From the NCBI GenBank assembly GCA_018241525.1, contig JAFEDR010000012.1, forward strand, positions 248,001-312,000: a stretch of 64,000 nucleotides of DNA, read 5' to 3'. The notes beneath the pieces are model-generated. The model did not search any database, was not told the origin of the DNA, and saw only the letters and a program-made list of their open reading frames with translations. Positions 34,724 to 47,005 of this stretch are shown here, piece after piece; position 1 is the stretch's first letter, and each line of letters opens with the position of its first letter. The translations under genes were made by a program, and so were the position numbers. The stretch is from Pseudomonadota bacterium. GTDB lineage: Bacteria; Pseudomonadota; Gammaproteobacteria; Steroidobacterales; Steroidobacteraceae.

Positions 34724-35941
34724 GTGCTCGAGCGGCACGACACGGTCGTCATCGGCGCGGGCCAGGCGGGGCTCGCGATGAGCTACTGGCTGCGCGACGC
34801 CGGGCGCGAGCACGTGCTGCTCGAGCGCGCGCGCGCCGCCGAGCGCTGGCGCAGCGAGCGCTGGGATTCGCTGCACTTCCAGTTTACCAATCGCTACCTG
34901 CGGCTGCCCGGGCACGAGTACCGCGGCCCCGAACCCGAGAACTTCCCGCACTGTCGCGAGGTGCTGCAGTACCTCGATGAGTACCGCTCGCTCGTCGCGC
35001 CGCCGCTCGAGGAGGGTGTCGCCGCGCGTGCGCTCGAGCAGGATTCCGTGAGCGGACGCTTCCGCGTCGTCACCGACGGTCGCACGCTCGAAGCGCGCCG
35101 CGTCGTGATCGCGACCGGACCCTTCCAGCGGCCGCGGGTGCCGGCCTGCGCGGCCGCCGTGCCCGAGCGAGTGTGGCAGCTGCCGGCGACGCGCTACCGC
35201 CATCCGGCGGCATTGCCGCCCGGCACCGTGCTGATCGTCGGTTCCGGCAGCTCCGGTTGCCAGATCGCGGACGAACTCCTCGACCACGGCCGCGACGTCG
35301 TCCTCGCGGTCGGCCGGCATCGGCGCATCCCGCACCGCTACCGCGGCCGCCTGATGCTCGATTGGCTGGCGGACCTCGGCGTGCTCGACCTGCCGATCGA
35401 CCGCTTCCCCGGCGGCCAGCCGCCACCGCCGATCCTGATCACGGGCGTGAACGGCGGTCACGACCTGAACGCACGCACGCTGGCGGCACGCGGGGCGCGC
35501 CTCGCGGGTACGCTGCGCGGCATCGAGTCTGGGCAGGCGCACTTCGACGACGACGCACTAGCGCGGCTGGCCGAGGCCGACCAGTCGGCCACCGACGCCT
35601 GCCGGCGGGTCGACGCGCTCATCACCGCGCGCGGGCTTGCCGCGCCGGCGGCGGATCCCGAGCCTGCGCTGCCGTCCGCGCCCGCGGTACTCCGGTCCCT
35701 CGACCTGCGGTCGGTGGGCGCGATCCTCTGGTGCACGGGCTACGACTTCGACTTCGACTGGGTGCGCCTGCCGATCCTGGACGCGGCCGGCCGACCCCGC
35801 CAGCGGCGCGGCGTGACCGATTGCCCGGGGGCCTGCTTCCTCGGGCTCCACTGGATGGAAACTTTCAAGTCGGGGACGGTATTCGGTGTCGGCGACGACG
35901 CGCGCTATCTCTGCGAGCATCTGGCGGCGCTGGCCGTCTGA
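34724..35941 (+). CDS. FAD-dependent monooxygenase/oxidoreductase, CzcO/FMO-like
   Basis: A 405-residue flavoprotein with two dinucleotide-binding motifs: VVIGAGQAGLAMSYWL at residue 8 for FAD and VLIVGSGSSGCQIADEL near residue 170 for NADPH. The fingerprint around FTNRYLRLPG resembles single-component flavin monooxygenases, and the late LWCTGYDFDFDW is the conserved ATG-like motif. The substrate is unknown. GTG start 34724, 20 nt after the M20 gene, so perhaps cotranscribed with it. Confidence 0.85.
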   Translation: MLERHDTVVIGAGQAGLAMSYWLRDAGREHVLLERARAAERWRSERWDSLHFQFTNRYLRLPGHEYRGPEPENFPHCREVLQYLDEYRSLVAPPLEEGVAARALEQDSVSGRFRVVTDGRTLEARRVVIATGPFQRPRVPACAAAVPERVWQLPATRYRHPAALPPGTVLIVGSGSSGCQIADELLDHGRDVVLAVGRHRRIPHRYRGRLMLDWLADLGVLDLPIDRFPGGQPPPPILITGVNGGHDLNARTLAARGARLAGTLRGIESGQAHFDDDALARLAEADQSATDACRRVDALITARGLAAPAADPEPALPSAPAVLRSLDLRSVGAILWCTGYDFDFDWVRLPILDAAGRPRQRRGVTDCPGACFLGLHWMETFKSGTVFGVGDDARYLCEHLAALAV

Positions 35942-35963
35942 GGCGGCGTTCCGGCGTCCGCGG

Positions 35964-36419
35964 TCAGCGGTGCGGCTCCGTGGCCGGCGCCGCGAAGGCC
36001 CCGTCGCCATCGCGACGGAACTCGAACACCTGCTCGAGGTGACTTTGCCAGCGTCCGGTGCGCGGCGACGGCGGATGGGCGATCGCGACGCTGAGCTGCC
36101 GCAGGCGCGGGTACTCGGGATCAGCGGCGAGTTCCGCGCTGACCGCGCCTGCGATCGCCGCGGCGGCCGCAGCCTGCGCGTCTGGCTCCGCCGTCGCGAG
36201 GCCCGGATCGCTGACCGTCACGCGGTACGCGTCGCGGCCGGCCATCACCTCGACCGCGGTGCTCGGCACGCCGCGCAGGGCCGCGACGCGATCGGCGATG
36301 GCCACTTCGGCGCTCGTCGCGTGCAGACCCGCGTGCACCGACCGCGAGCCGTCGCCGCAGGCGGCGAGCAGCGCCACGAGCGCGAGTGTGAATGCCGGGC
36401 GGCCGCGCATGGCAGACAT
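35964..36419 (-). CDS. Small hypothetical lipoprotein
   Basis: A 151-residue protein I cannot assign to a family. The N-terminus is a lipoprotein signal ending ALLAACGD, so it is probably outer-membrane or periplasm anchored. The rest is Ala-rich with a possible beta-strand-helix pattern. ATG 36419 has GAGGGA upstream; ATG 36410 is an alternative. It is divergent from the P-type ATPase. Confidence 0.6.
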   Translation of the reverse strand: MSAMRGRPAFTLALVALLAACGDGSRSVHAGLHATSAEVAIADRVAALRGVPSTAVEVMAGRDAYRVTVSDPGLATAEPDAQAAAAAAIAGAVSAELAADPEYPRLRQLSVAIAHPPSPRTGRWQSHLEQVFEFRRDGDGAFAAPATEPHR

Positions 36420-36583
36420 CGGTCCCTCGCCGTTCGCTGGAGCAGGCACGCTGAGCTTACGCCTGCCGGCGTGGGTCGGGTATGCAACCGGGGGCCCCGG
36501 CGCCCGACGCGCGCGCCGGAATCTACCGATGCCTGCGCGCCCGGGCGCGGTGAAACCTGAGCCTCGCGCCGGAGGTAGACCCA

Positions 36584-39157
36584 GTGCGAGACGGGACCGC
36601 GACGGAGACAGTGGCGCGCACGGTGGCCGCGCACTACTCGACGGACGGCATCGAGGGCCTCACCGCGGACGAGGCGGCGCGGCGACTCACGCTCGAGGGT
36701 CCGAACGAACTGCCGGCGCCGGGCTCGCGCGGCGTCGGCCGCCTGCTGCTCGAGCTCTTCCGCGAGCCGATGTTCCTGCTGCTCGCCGCAGCCGGCGGGC
36801 TGTACGTCGCGGCGGGGGAGACCGGGGACGCCTTGTTCCTGCTCGCGTCGGTAGCGGTCGTCGCCGCCATCACCATCGTCCAGGAGCGGCGCGCGGAGCG
36901 CGCACTGGATGCGCTGCGTGCCCTGGCGAGTCCGGCCGTGCGCGCCATTCGCGACGGCCGGCTCGTGCGGATCGCCGCGCGCGAGCTCGTGCGCGGCGAC
37001 TGGGTGGTCGTCGCCGAGGGCGAGCGCTTGCCGGCGGACGCCCGGCTGCGGCGCGGGCTCGGCGTGACGATCGACGAGTCGTTGCTGACCGGTGAGTCGG
37101 CGACGGTGCGCAAGCAGCCGTCCGTCGTCGTGGCGCCCCTCGAGGCGCCGGGCGGCGAGGACCTGAGTTCGCTGTTCGCCGGGTCGCTGGTCACGAGCGG
37201 CCAGGCCGTCGCCGAGGTGCTCGCCACCGGACCGCACACCGAACTCGGCAAGCTCGGCGAATCGCTGGCGAGCGTCGCGCTGGTGCCGACGCCGCTGCAA
37301 ATCGAGACCCGCCGCATCGTCCGGCTGCTGGCGATCGCCGGGCTCGCCGCTTCGGTGTTCGTGGTCGCCGTGTACGGCATCACGCGCGGCTCGACGCTCG
37401 CATCCTGGCGCGAGGCACTGCTCGCCGGCGTCGCGATGGCCATGGCCCTGCTGCCGGAGGAGCTGCCGGTGGTCCTGACGGTGTTCCTCGCGCTCGGCGC
37501 CGCGCGAATCGCGCGCCGGCGGGTGCTGGCGCGTCGCATGCCGGTGGTCGAGGCGCTGGGAGCGATCACGATCCTGTGCGTCGACAAGACCGGGACGCTG
37601 ACGGAAAACCGGATGCGCGTGCGCGAGTGCCTGGCGGCGGACGCGGTGCTCGGCGATAGAGCCCCGGCGGCCGGCGGCGGCGCCCCGTCGCTGCTGGCGA
37701 CCGCCCGGCTCGCGAGCCGCCCGCAGCCGTTCGATCCGATGGAGCGGGCGCTGCACGAGGCGGCCGACGCCGAGTCCGCAGCGCCGTTGGGCGGGGCCGC
37801 GCTGGTGCACGAGTATCCGCTCGGTCCGTCGCTGCTCGCGGTCAGCTGCGTCTGGGACGATCCGGCCGCGCCGCGGTTGCAGGTCGCGAGCAAGGGCGCC
37901 CCGGAGGCGATCGCGACGCTCTGCGGGCTCGATGCCGCGGCGCGCGAGCGACTGCAGCGCGCGACCGGCGCGCTCGCCTCGGGCGGGCTGCGGGTGCTCG
38001 GCGTCGCGCACGGGCAGCTCGACCGCGGCGCGCTGCCGGCATCGCAGCAGGAGCTTCGCCTCGCCTTCGCCGGGCTGGTCGCTTTCGAGGACCCGCTGCG
38101 TCGCGACGTGCCGGCGGCGGTCGCCGAGTGCCGCGGTGCCGGGATTCGCGTGGCGATGATCACCGGCGACTATCCGCGCACGGCGCAGGCCATCGCCCAG
38201 GCCGCCGGCCTCGAGAACCCGCAGGCGCTGCTGACCGGGGCCGAGCTCGACGAGCTCGACGACGCGGCGCTGGCGCGCCGCATCGTCGATGTCGACGTCT
38301 TCGCCCGGGTCGTGCCCCGCCAGAAGCTGCGGATCGTGACGGCGCTGCAGGCGCGCGGCGAGGTGGTGGCGATGACCGGCGACGGGGTCAACGATGCGCC
38401 GGCGCTGAAGGCCGCCCATGTCGGGATCGCGATGGGAGGTCGTGGCACCGACGTCGCCCGCGAGGCGGCCTCGCTGGTGCTGCTGGACGACGACTTCTCG
38501 GCGATCGTGGCGGCGATCCGCGCGGGGCGCAGGATCTACGACAACGTGCGCAAGTCGGCGCGCTTCATCGTCGCCGCCCACGTCCCGATCGCTGGCCTCT
38601 CGATCCTGCCGGCGCTCATTCCGGGCTGGCCGCTGCTGCTGCTGCCGGTGCACATCGCGATCATGGAGCTGCTCATCGATCCGGCATGCTCGCTCGTCTT
38701 CGAGGCCGAGCCCGAGGAACCCGACATCATGCGGCGAGCGCCCCGGCCGGTCGGTGCGCGGCTCTTCACGCGCCCGATGGTCGCCCGCGCCCTCGCGCAG
38801 GGTACCGTGGTGCTGGCCTCGAGCCTCGTGCTCTACCTCTGGGTCCGCGCCGCGCACGGCGACAGCGGCGCGCGGGTGGTGGCCTTCCTGAACCTCGCGG
38901 CCTCGACGCTGCTGGTCATTCTCGCCAATCGCTCCGAGCGCGAGCCGCTCTGGCGCTCACTCGGCCGGCGCAATCCGGTCGCGTGGTGGCTGATCGGCCT
39001 CGCCATCGCGATGCTCGTCGCGTGCCTGGCGCTGCCGGGACTGCGCGCGCTGCTCGGCTTCGCCCCGCTGCATGCCGCGGACCTCGCGGCCGGGCTGCTG
39101 GCCGGACCCCTCGGCCTGCTCGCCCTGGAGCTGACCAAGCGACGGGCGGCGACCTGA
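36584..39157 (+). CDS. P-type cation-transporting ATPase (P2-like)
   Basis: An 857-residue ion pump. It has the N-terminal cation-ATPase domain (GLTADEAARRLTLEGPNELP), the actuator motif SLLTGESATVRKQ, PEELP in helix 4, the phosphorylation motif DKTGTLT (Asp334), and GDGVNDAPALKAAHVGIAMG. It lacks N-terminal CxxC metal-binding domains and a CPC motif, so it is not a heavy-metal P1B pump. Helices 5 and 6 lack the usual SERCA-type Asn/Glu ligands (VAAHVPIAGL; ELLIDPACSL), leaving the ion uncertain (Ca, Mg or others). GTG start with GGAGGT upstream. Confidence 0.9.
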   Translation: MRDGTATETVARTVAAHYSTDGIEGLTADEAARRLTLEGPNELPAPGSRGVGRLLLELFREPMFLLLAAAGGLYVAAGETGDALFLLASVAVVAAITIVQERRAERALDALRALASPAVRAIRDGRLVRIAARELVRGDWVVVAEGERLPADARLRRGLGVTIDESLLTGESATVRKQPSVVVAPLEAPGGEDLSSLFAGSLVTSGQAVAEVLATGPHTELGKLGESLASVALVPTPLQIETRRIVRLLAIAGLAASVFVVAVYGITRGSTLASWREALLAGVAMAMALLPEELPVVLTVFLALGAARIARRRVLARRMPVVEALGAITILCVDKTGTLTENRMRVRECLAADAVLGDRAPAAGGGAPSLLATARLASRPQPFDPMERALHEAADAESAAPLGGAALVHEYPLGPSLLAVSCVWDDPAAPRLQVASKGAPEAIATLCGLDAAARERLQRATGALASGGLRVLGVAHGQLDRGALPASQQELRLAFAGLVAFEDPLRRDVPAAVAECRGAGIRVAMITGDYPRTAQAIAQAAGLENPQALLTGAELDELDDAALARRIVDVDVFARVVPRQKLRIVTALQARGEVVAMTGDGVNDAPALKAAHVGIAMGGRGTDVAREAASLVLLDDDFSAIVAAIRAGRRIYDNVRKSARFIVAAHVPIAGLSILPALIPGWPLLLLPVHIAIMELLIDPACSLVFEAEPEEPDIMRRAPRPVGARLFTRPMVARALAQGTVVLASSLVLYLWVRAAHGDSGARVVAFLNLAASTLLVILANRSEREPLWRSLGRRNPVAWWLIGLAIAMLVACLALPGLRALLGFAPLHAADLAAGLLAGPLGLLALELTKRRAAT

Positions 39158-39221
39158 GCCCCGGGACCCGGGCGGCACGGGGCGCGGGGAATGCCGTCGC
39201 GCGACCCGCGCCGACGCCCGT

Positions 39222-39227
39222 CATAAT
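39222..39227 (+). promoter_or_regulatory. Candidate -10 of tadA
   Basis: CATAAT followed by GGCGGCG, resembling the yajC and purL elements. The TTG start is 33 nt downstream. Confidence 0.35.
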
Positions 39228-39260
39228 GGCGGCGCTACCGTCGCGGACGCCCGAACGACC

Positions 39261-39728
39261 TTGAACACCGACCTCGATTACATGCGCCGGGCGCTGACGC
39301 TCGCCCGCGAGGCCGAGGCGGCCGGCGAGGTGCCCGTCGGTGCGCTGCTCGTCACCGCGGACGGCCGGGTCGCCGGCGAGGGCTACAACCGGCCGGTGGC
39401 GGCGCACGATCCGACCGCGCACGCCGAGGTCCTGGCGTTGCGCGCCGCCGGCGCCGCGCTCGCGAGCTACCGGCTCGGCGGCTCCACGCTGTACGTGACG
39501 CTCGAGCCCTGCCCGATGTGCCTCGCCGCCATGGTGCATGCGCGCGTCGCTCGGCTGGTCTTCGGCGCGTGGGACCCGCGCCAGGGCGCGGCCGGCAGTG
39601 CGTTCGACCTGACGCGCTCGCGCGCGCTCAACCATTCCATCGATGCCTTTGGCGGCGTGCTCGCCGAGGAATGCGGCGAGCTCCTGAAGTCCTTCTTCGC
39701 CCGCCGCCGCGGCCCGGGCGGCCGCTGA
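39261..39728 (+). CDS. tadA: tRNA-specific adenosine-34 deaminase TadA
   Basis: Deaminates A34 to inosine in tRNA-Arg(ACG). The 155 residues match the family. The zinc site is complete: AHAEVLALR with the catalytic Glu, and TLEPCPMCLAAMVHAR. TTG start gives NTDLDYMRRALTLARE, aligning with E. coli TadA; ATG 39282 would lose the first residues. It is followed by convergent mltF, as in many Gammaproteobacteria. Confidence 0.95.
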   Translation: MNTDLDYMRRALTLAREAEAAGEVPVGALLVTADGRVAGEGYNRPVAAHDPTAHAEVLALRAAGAALASYRLGGSTLYVTLEPCPMCLAAMVHARVARLVFGAWDPRQGAAGSAFDLTRSRALNHSIDAFGGVLAEECGELLKSFFARRRGPGGR

Positions 39729-39746
39729 GCGCGCCGCCGGGCGCGC
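39729..39746. terminator. Hairpin between tadA and mltF
   Basis: GCGCGCC (39729-39735) and GGCGCGC (39740-39746) with a GCCG loop, starting right after the tadA TGA. No T-run. Position between convergent genes supports a terminator-like role. Confidence 0.4.
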
Positions 39747-39753
39747 GCGCGAC

Positions 39754-41160
39754 TCAACCGGCCGGTGCGCCCGGCTCCGGCTGGGTCCACTCGAGCACCT
39801 CGAGGTAGCTGCGGATGTTGTCGACGAAGCGCGCCGCCTCCCAGCCGCGCGCGTAGCCGCGCTTCAGGTTCACGTAGAAGCGCTCCTGCGCGAGCAGCGG
39901 CAGGAAGTCGCGGACGTCCTGCCAGGAGTCGGGATCCTTGCCATGCGTCTGCGCGAGCACGCGCGCGTCCTCGAGGTGACCGTAGCCGATGTTGTAGGCC
40001 GCGAGCGCGAGCCAGGTGCGGTCGGGCTCCGGGATGCGCGCGGGCATCGCGTCGCGCATCTGGCGCAGGTAGCCCGCCCCGCCGCGGATGCTCTGCGCCG
40101 GGTCGGCCCGGTCGTCGATGCCGAGCGCATCGGCGGTCTCCGCGGTCAGCATCATCACGCCGCGCACGCCGGTCGGCGACACCGCCTGCGGGTTCCAGCG
40201 CGACTCCTGGTAGCCGATCGCGGCGAGCACGCGCCAGTCCTCGCCGAACTCGCGCGCGCTCGCCTCGAAGTTCGGCTTGAGCGGCGGCAGCCGCTCCGCG
40301 ACGTCGCGCACCAGCTGCCGCGCGCCGGCATAGTCGAAACGCTCGTCCGGCGCGTAGTAGCGCTGCACGAGCGCCGGCATGTCCTCCTCGACCGAGGCGA
40401 GGAACGCGTCGACGCGCGCGGCGAGGCCGGGGTCGCCCTTCGGCAGCGCCCAGGCGAGCTCGCTCGCCCGCGGCAGGTTGAACGCGATCCGCAGCTCCGG
40501 GTGCACGTTGCGCGTCAGCAGGAACTCGTTGCGATCCGCGATCGTCGTGTCGAGGTCACCCGCCCAGACGCGGTCGAGCAGGTCGAGCGTGTCGACCCCG
40601 GGGGTGGTCCCGTAGTGCAGCGTCGGGATCTCGCGCGCGAGTTCGGCGAGCGCCTGCTCGTGGCTGCTGCCGGCGACCACCTCGAGCGTGCGCGCGCCGA
40701 GCGCGTCGAGCCGCTCCGGCCGCGGCTGGCCGCGGCGGTGGATCAGGTGCAGCTTCACCCGCTGGTAGGGCCTCGAGAAGGCGGCTTCCTCGGCCCAGGC
40801 GCGGTTGATCGCGAGGCCGGCCGCGCCGAGATGCGCGCGGCCGGTGCGCACGGCCTCGAGCACCGCCGCCGGGGTCGGCAGGCTCACGAAGCGCACCGGC
40901 ACGCCGAGCTCGCGCGCGAAGCGCGAGGCGAGGTCGTACTCGGGACCCTCGGGACCGTGGGCGCCGTAGTAGTAGGCCGTCGGGCTGTTGCGGGTGGCGA
41001 CCAGCAGCACGCCGAGCTCGCGGACCTGGGCGAGCACCCCGGGACGGGCGGTGCACGTGCCGAGGAGCCCGCAGGCAAGGAGCGCGAGGAGGCCCGTCAG
41101 GCACAGCCGAGCCGTGGGCCCCCCGCCGGGTCCGGCGGAGAATCGGGTCAGGACCGACAT
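39754..41160 (-). CDS. mltF: Membrane-bound lytic murein transglycosylase F
   Basis: A two-domain peptidoglycan lyase of 468 residues. An export signal (LLALLACGLLGTC, lipobox-like) is followed by a substrate-binding-protein-like domain (residues 45-270; YDLASRFARELGVPVRFV) and a C-terminal SLT domain with the catalytic Glu in IGYQESRWNPQAVS and the GVRGVMML motif. The ATG lies six bases after TATCCT on the reverse strand, suggesting a leaderless mRNA, and that element overlaps the promoter region of the divergent tRNA. Confidence 0.93.
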   Translation of the reverse strand: MSVLTRFSAGPGGGPTARLCLTGLLALLACGLLGTCTARPGVLAQVRELGVLLVATRNSPTAYYYGAHGPEGPEYDLASRFARELGVPVRFVSLPTPAAVLEAVRTGRAHLGAAGLAINRAWAEEAAFSRPYQRVKLHLIHRRGQPRPERLDALGARTLEVVAGSSHEQALAELAREIPTLHYGTTPGVDTLDLLDRVWAGDLDTTIADRNEFLLTRNVHPELRIAFNLPRASELAWALPKGDPGLAARVDAFLASVEEDMPALVQRYYAPDERFDYAGARQLVRDVAERLPPLKPNFEASAREFGEDWRVLAAIGYQESRWNPQAVSPTGVRGVMMLTAETADALGIDDRADPAQSIRGGAGYLRQMRDAMPARIPEPDRTWLALAAYNIGYGHLEDARVLAQTHGKDPDSWQDVRDFLPLLAQERFYVNLKRGYARGWEAARFVDNIRSYLEVLEWTQPEPGAPAG

Positions 41161-41165
41161 TCGTG

Positions 41166-41172
41166 TAGGATA
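41166..41172. promoter_or_regulatory. Overlapping divergent -10 elements, tRNA-Ser / mltF
   Basis: TAGGAT (41166-41171, forward) is followed by a GC-rich discriminator ahead of the tRNA. TATCCT (reverse complement of 41167-41172) ends six bases before the mltF ATG. Both would use almost the same bases, so transcription of the two may compete. Confidence 0.4.
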
Positions 41173-41199
41173 CGGCCCCCGGAAACGGGGCCCAGCCGC

Positions 41200-41289
<90 letters not shown>

Positions 41290-41310
41290 CATACTTCCAA
41301 GTCATTGAAA

Positions 41311-41334
41311 GAGGCCGGCTTTTTAGCCGGCCTC
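41311..41334. terminator. Bidirectional terminator, tRNA-Ser / FHA gene
   Basis: A ten-base-pair perfect stem GAGGCCGGCT/AGCCGGCCTC with a TTTT loop, 22 bp after the tRNA CCA. The forward flank is GCTCGTTT and the reverse flank TTTCAATG, so short T stretches exist on both sides. Confidence 0.65.
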
Positions 41335-41353
41335 GCTCGTTTCGGAAGCTCGC

Positions 41354-42634
41354 TCAGGCGCCGCGCTTCGCGGCCGGGGCGGGCTTTCGGTCCTGCTCGG
41401 CGAGCTCCGCCTGGGCCGTCTCGTAGGCCTTCGCGAACTCCTCGGCGAAGGCGATCGGCAGGCCGGACGGCGCCCGCTGGGCGAGCACCCGATAGATCTC
41501 GGCGTACATCTCCCAGTACTGCGCCCCCGGGTTCGCCGGCAGGGGCCCGCTGCGCGACAGCGCCTCGGCGAACTGCTCCTCGAGCTGCGGCGGGGCGAGC
41601 CGCACCAGGTAGTCGGCAAGTGCGTCCTGCATCGCCGTCTGGGTGGCCTGGTCGTGGCGCTTGAGCTCCGTGAACCCCTGCCGCACGGCCTCGAGCGGCA
41701 GCAGGAAGCGCGTCGAGCGCGGGCTGAAGAGGCGCTTGAGACCCTCATCGACGCTGCCGGCGCTCGACAGCGGGTTCTGCTCGGCCGGGTGCACGCCCGA
41801 CTCGCTGATCCGGTAGCGGCCGGTCACCTCCGCGCGCTGCTGCTGGCTCGTCATGAGCCCGAGCACCGTCTCGCGGACGAGCTGGCCGGCGAGCGCCAGG
41901 GCCGCGTTCGCCTGCTCGACGGACAGCGGCGTCGGGTCGAGGCCGGCGCCGCGGAAGAACGCGAGGACCGCCGGATGGTGGCCGCCGGTCGCCGGCGTCG
42001 GCCGGCCGGGCGCATGGCGGCTCGCGACCGAGGCGGGCGGCGCCGGGCTCGCCGGCGCGGGTGGCGCGGCGGGGCGGGGCGCCACGGCGGGTACGAGGAC
42101 TGCCTGGCCGTAGGCGTCCGAGGCGCGGATCGGCTCCGGCCGCAGCACCGGCGGCGGCGGGGGCGCATCGTCCGGCGGCGGGTTCGGGTCGGCGATCAGG
42201 CCCTTGAGGTCGAGCTCGGCGCCGAGGTCGCCGTGCGTCGCCAGCGCGAAATCCGCCTCGGTCGCGAGGTCGAGCGCCGCGACCGAGTCGTCGTCCGGTG
42301 GGAAGTCGTTGTCGTCGGTGAGCGTCACGAGCATGTCGTAGTCGCCCATCCGCAGCCGGTCGCCGTCGCGCAGCACGTGCGCGTTGTCGCGCCCGAGCGC
42401 GACCGAGGCCTGGTTCAGGAAGGTGCCATTCGAGCTCGTGTCGACCACGAACCACTGGCCACCGCGATGCTCGATCGCGGCGTGGTGCCCGGAGAGGTAG
42501 CGCTCGGGGTCGGGCAGGACCCACTCGTTGTTGCCGGCACGGCCGATCCGCCCGCCGTGCACGCCGAACACGCGCGTCGCGCGGTCGCCCAGCACGGTGG
42601 ACCTCGGTCCGGTGACTCGGAGTCGCAGCGCCAT
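41354..42634 (-). CDS. tagH: T6SS-associated FHA-domain protein, TagH/Fha type
   Basis: A 426-residue protein with an N-terminal FHA domain (residues 22-105; GRAGNNEWVLPDPERYLSG, DTSSNGTFLN), an acidic/proline-rich linker (110-215), and a C-terminal helical region (HPAVLAFFRGAGLDP..., LLPLEAVRQGFTELKRH) like that of TagH. In Pseudomonas the homologue Fha1 is phosphorylated by kinase PpkA to switch on type VI secretion. No T6SS structural gene lies in the window. Reverse ATG 42634 has GGGGAGAG upstream. The gene symbol rests on domain architecture. Confidence 0.78.
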   Translation of the reverse strand: MALRLRVTGPRSTVLGDRATRVFGVHGGRIGRAGNNEWVLPDPERYLSGHHAAIEHRGGQWFVVDTSSNGTFLNQASVALGRDNAHVLRDGDRLRMGDYDMLVTLTDDNDFPPDDDSVAALDLATEADFALATHGDLGAELDLKGLIADPNPPPDDAPPPPPVLRPEPIRASDAYGQAVLVPAVAPRPAAPPAPASPAPPASVASRHAPGRPTPATGGHHPAVLAFFRGAGLDPTPLSVEQANAALALAGQLVRETVLGLMTSQQQRAEVTGRYRISESGVHPAEQNPLSSAGSVDEGLKRLFSPRSTRFLLPLEAVRQGFTELKRHDQATQTAMQDALADYLVRLAPPQLEEQFAEALSRSGPLPANPGAQYWEMYAEIYRVLAQRAPSGLPIAFAEEFAKAYETAQAELAEQDRKPAPAAKRGA

Positions 42635-42647
42635 ACCCTCTCCCCGG

Positions 42648-42654
42648 GTAATAT
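42648..42654. promoter_or_regulatory. Divergent -10-like elements, tagH / DUF1820 gene
   Basis: TAATAT (42649-42654, forward) and TATTAC (reverse complement of 42648-42653) overlap between the divergent genes, 34 bp from the DUF1820 start and 13 bp from the tagH start. Confidence 0.35.
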
Positions 42655-42687
42655 GGCAAAAGGCTAGCGCGGGCGCGAGCGGAGGCC

Positions 42688-43026
42688 ATGGCTGCGAGTC
42701 ACATTTTCAAGGTCCAGTTCGTGCGCGAGGGCAAGGTCTGGGAGGTTTATGCCCGGAAGGTCACGCACGGGGGCCTGTTCGGCTTCCTCGAGGTCGAGGA
42801 CTTCGTCTTCGGCGAGCGCTCGACGGTGGTCGTCGACCCGGGCGAGGAGAAGATCAAGGCGGAGTTTGCCGGCGTGAAGCGCACCTGGCTGCCGCTGCAC
42901 GCGGTGCTGCGCGTCGACGAGGTCAAGAAGTCCGGCGTCAGCAAGATCACCACCTACGAGGGCGGCAACGTCAGTCCCTTCCCGCTGTCGATGGTGCCGG
43001 GTCCGGACTCGGGAGGCCGGAAGTAG
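42688..43026 (+). CDS. DUF1820 family protein
   Basis: A 112-residue soluble protein matching DUF1820: HIFKVQFVREGKVWEVYARKV, GGLFGFLEVEDFVF, and RTWLPLHAVLRVDEV. The family is conserved in Gammaproteobacteria, often near purL, but its function is unknown. Start ATG 42688 has GGAGGCC upstream. It is divergent from the FHA gene and 81 nt before purL. Confidence 0.88.
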   Translation: MAASHIFKVQFVREGKVWEVYARKVTHGGLFGFLEVEDFVFGERSTVVVDPGEEKIKAEFAGVKRTWLPLHAVLRVDEVKKSGVSKITTYEGGNVSPFPLSMVPGPDSGGRK

Positions 43027-43063
43027 GGCGCCGCCGCGGCCCGGATTCGGGGCCCCGATCAGG

Positions 43064-43069
43064 TAGAAT
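43064..43069 (+). promoter_or_regulatory. Candidate -10 of purL
   Basis: TAGAAT followed by GCGGCCC. The purL ATG is 38 nt downstream. No clear -35 or PurR-like operator was seen. Confidence 0.4.
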
Positions 43070-43107
43070 GCGGCCCTGCCGGCCGCGCCGGCTTCCATGA
43101 GTACGTG

Positions 43108-46995
<3,888 letters not shown>

Positions 46996-47005
46996 GGGCG
47001 CGCGC

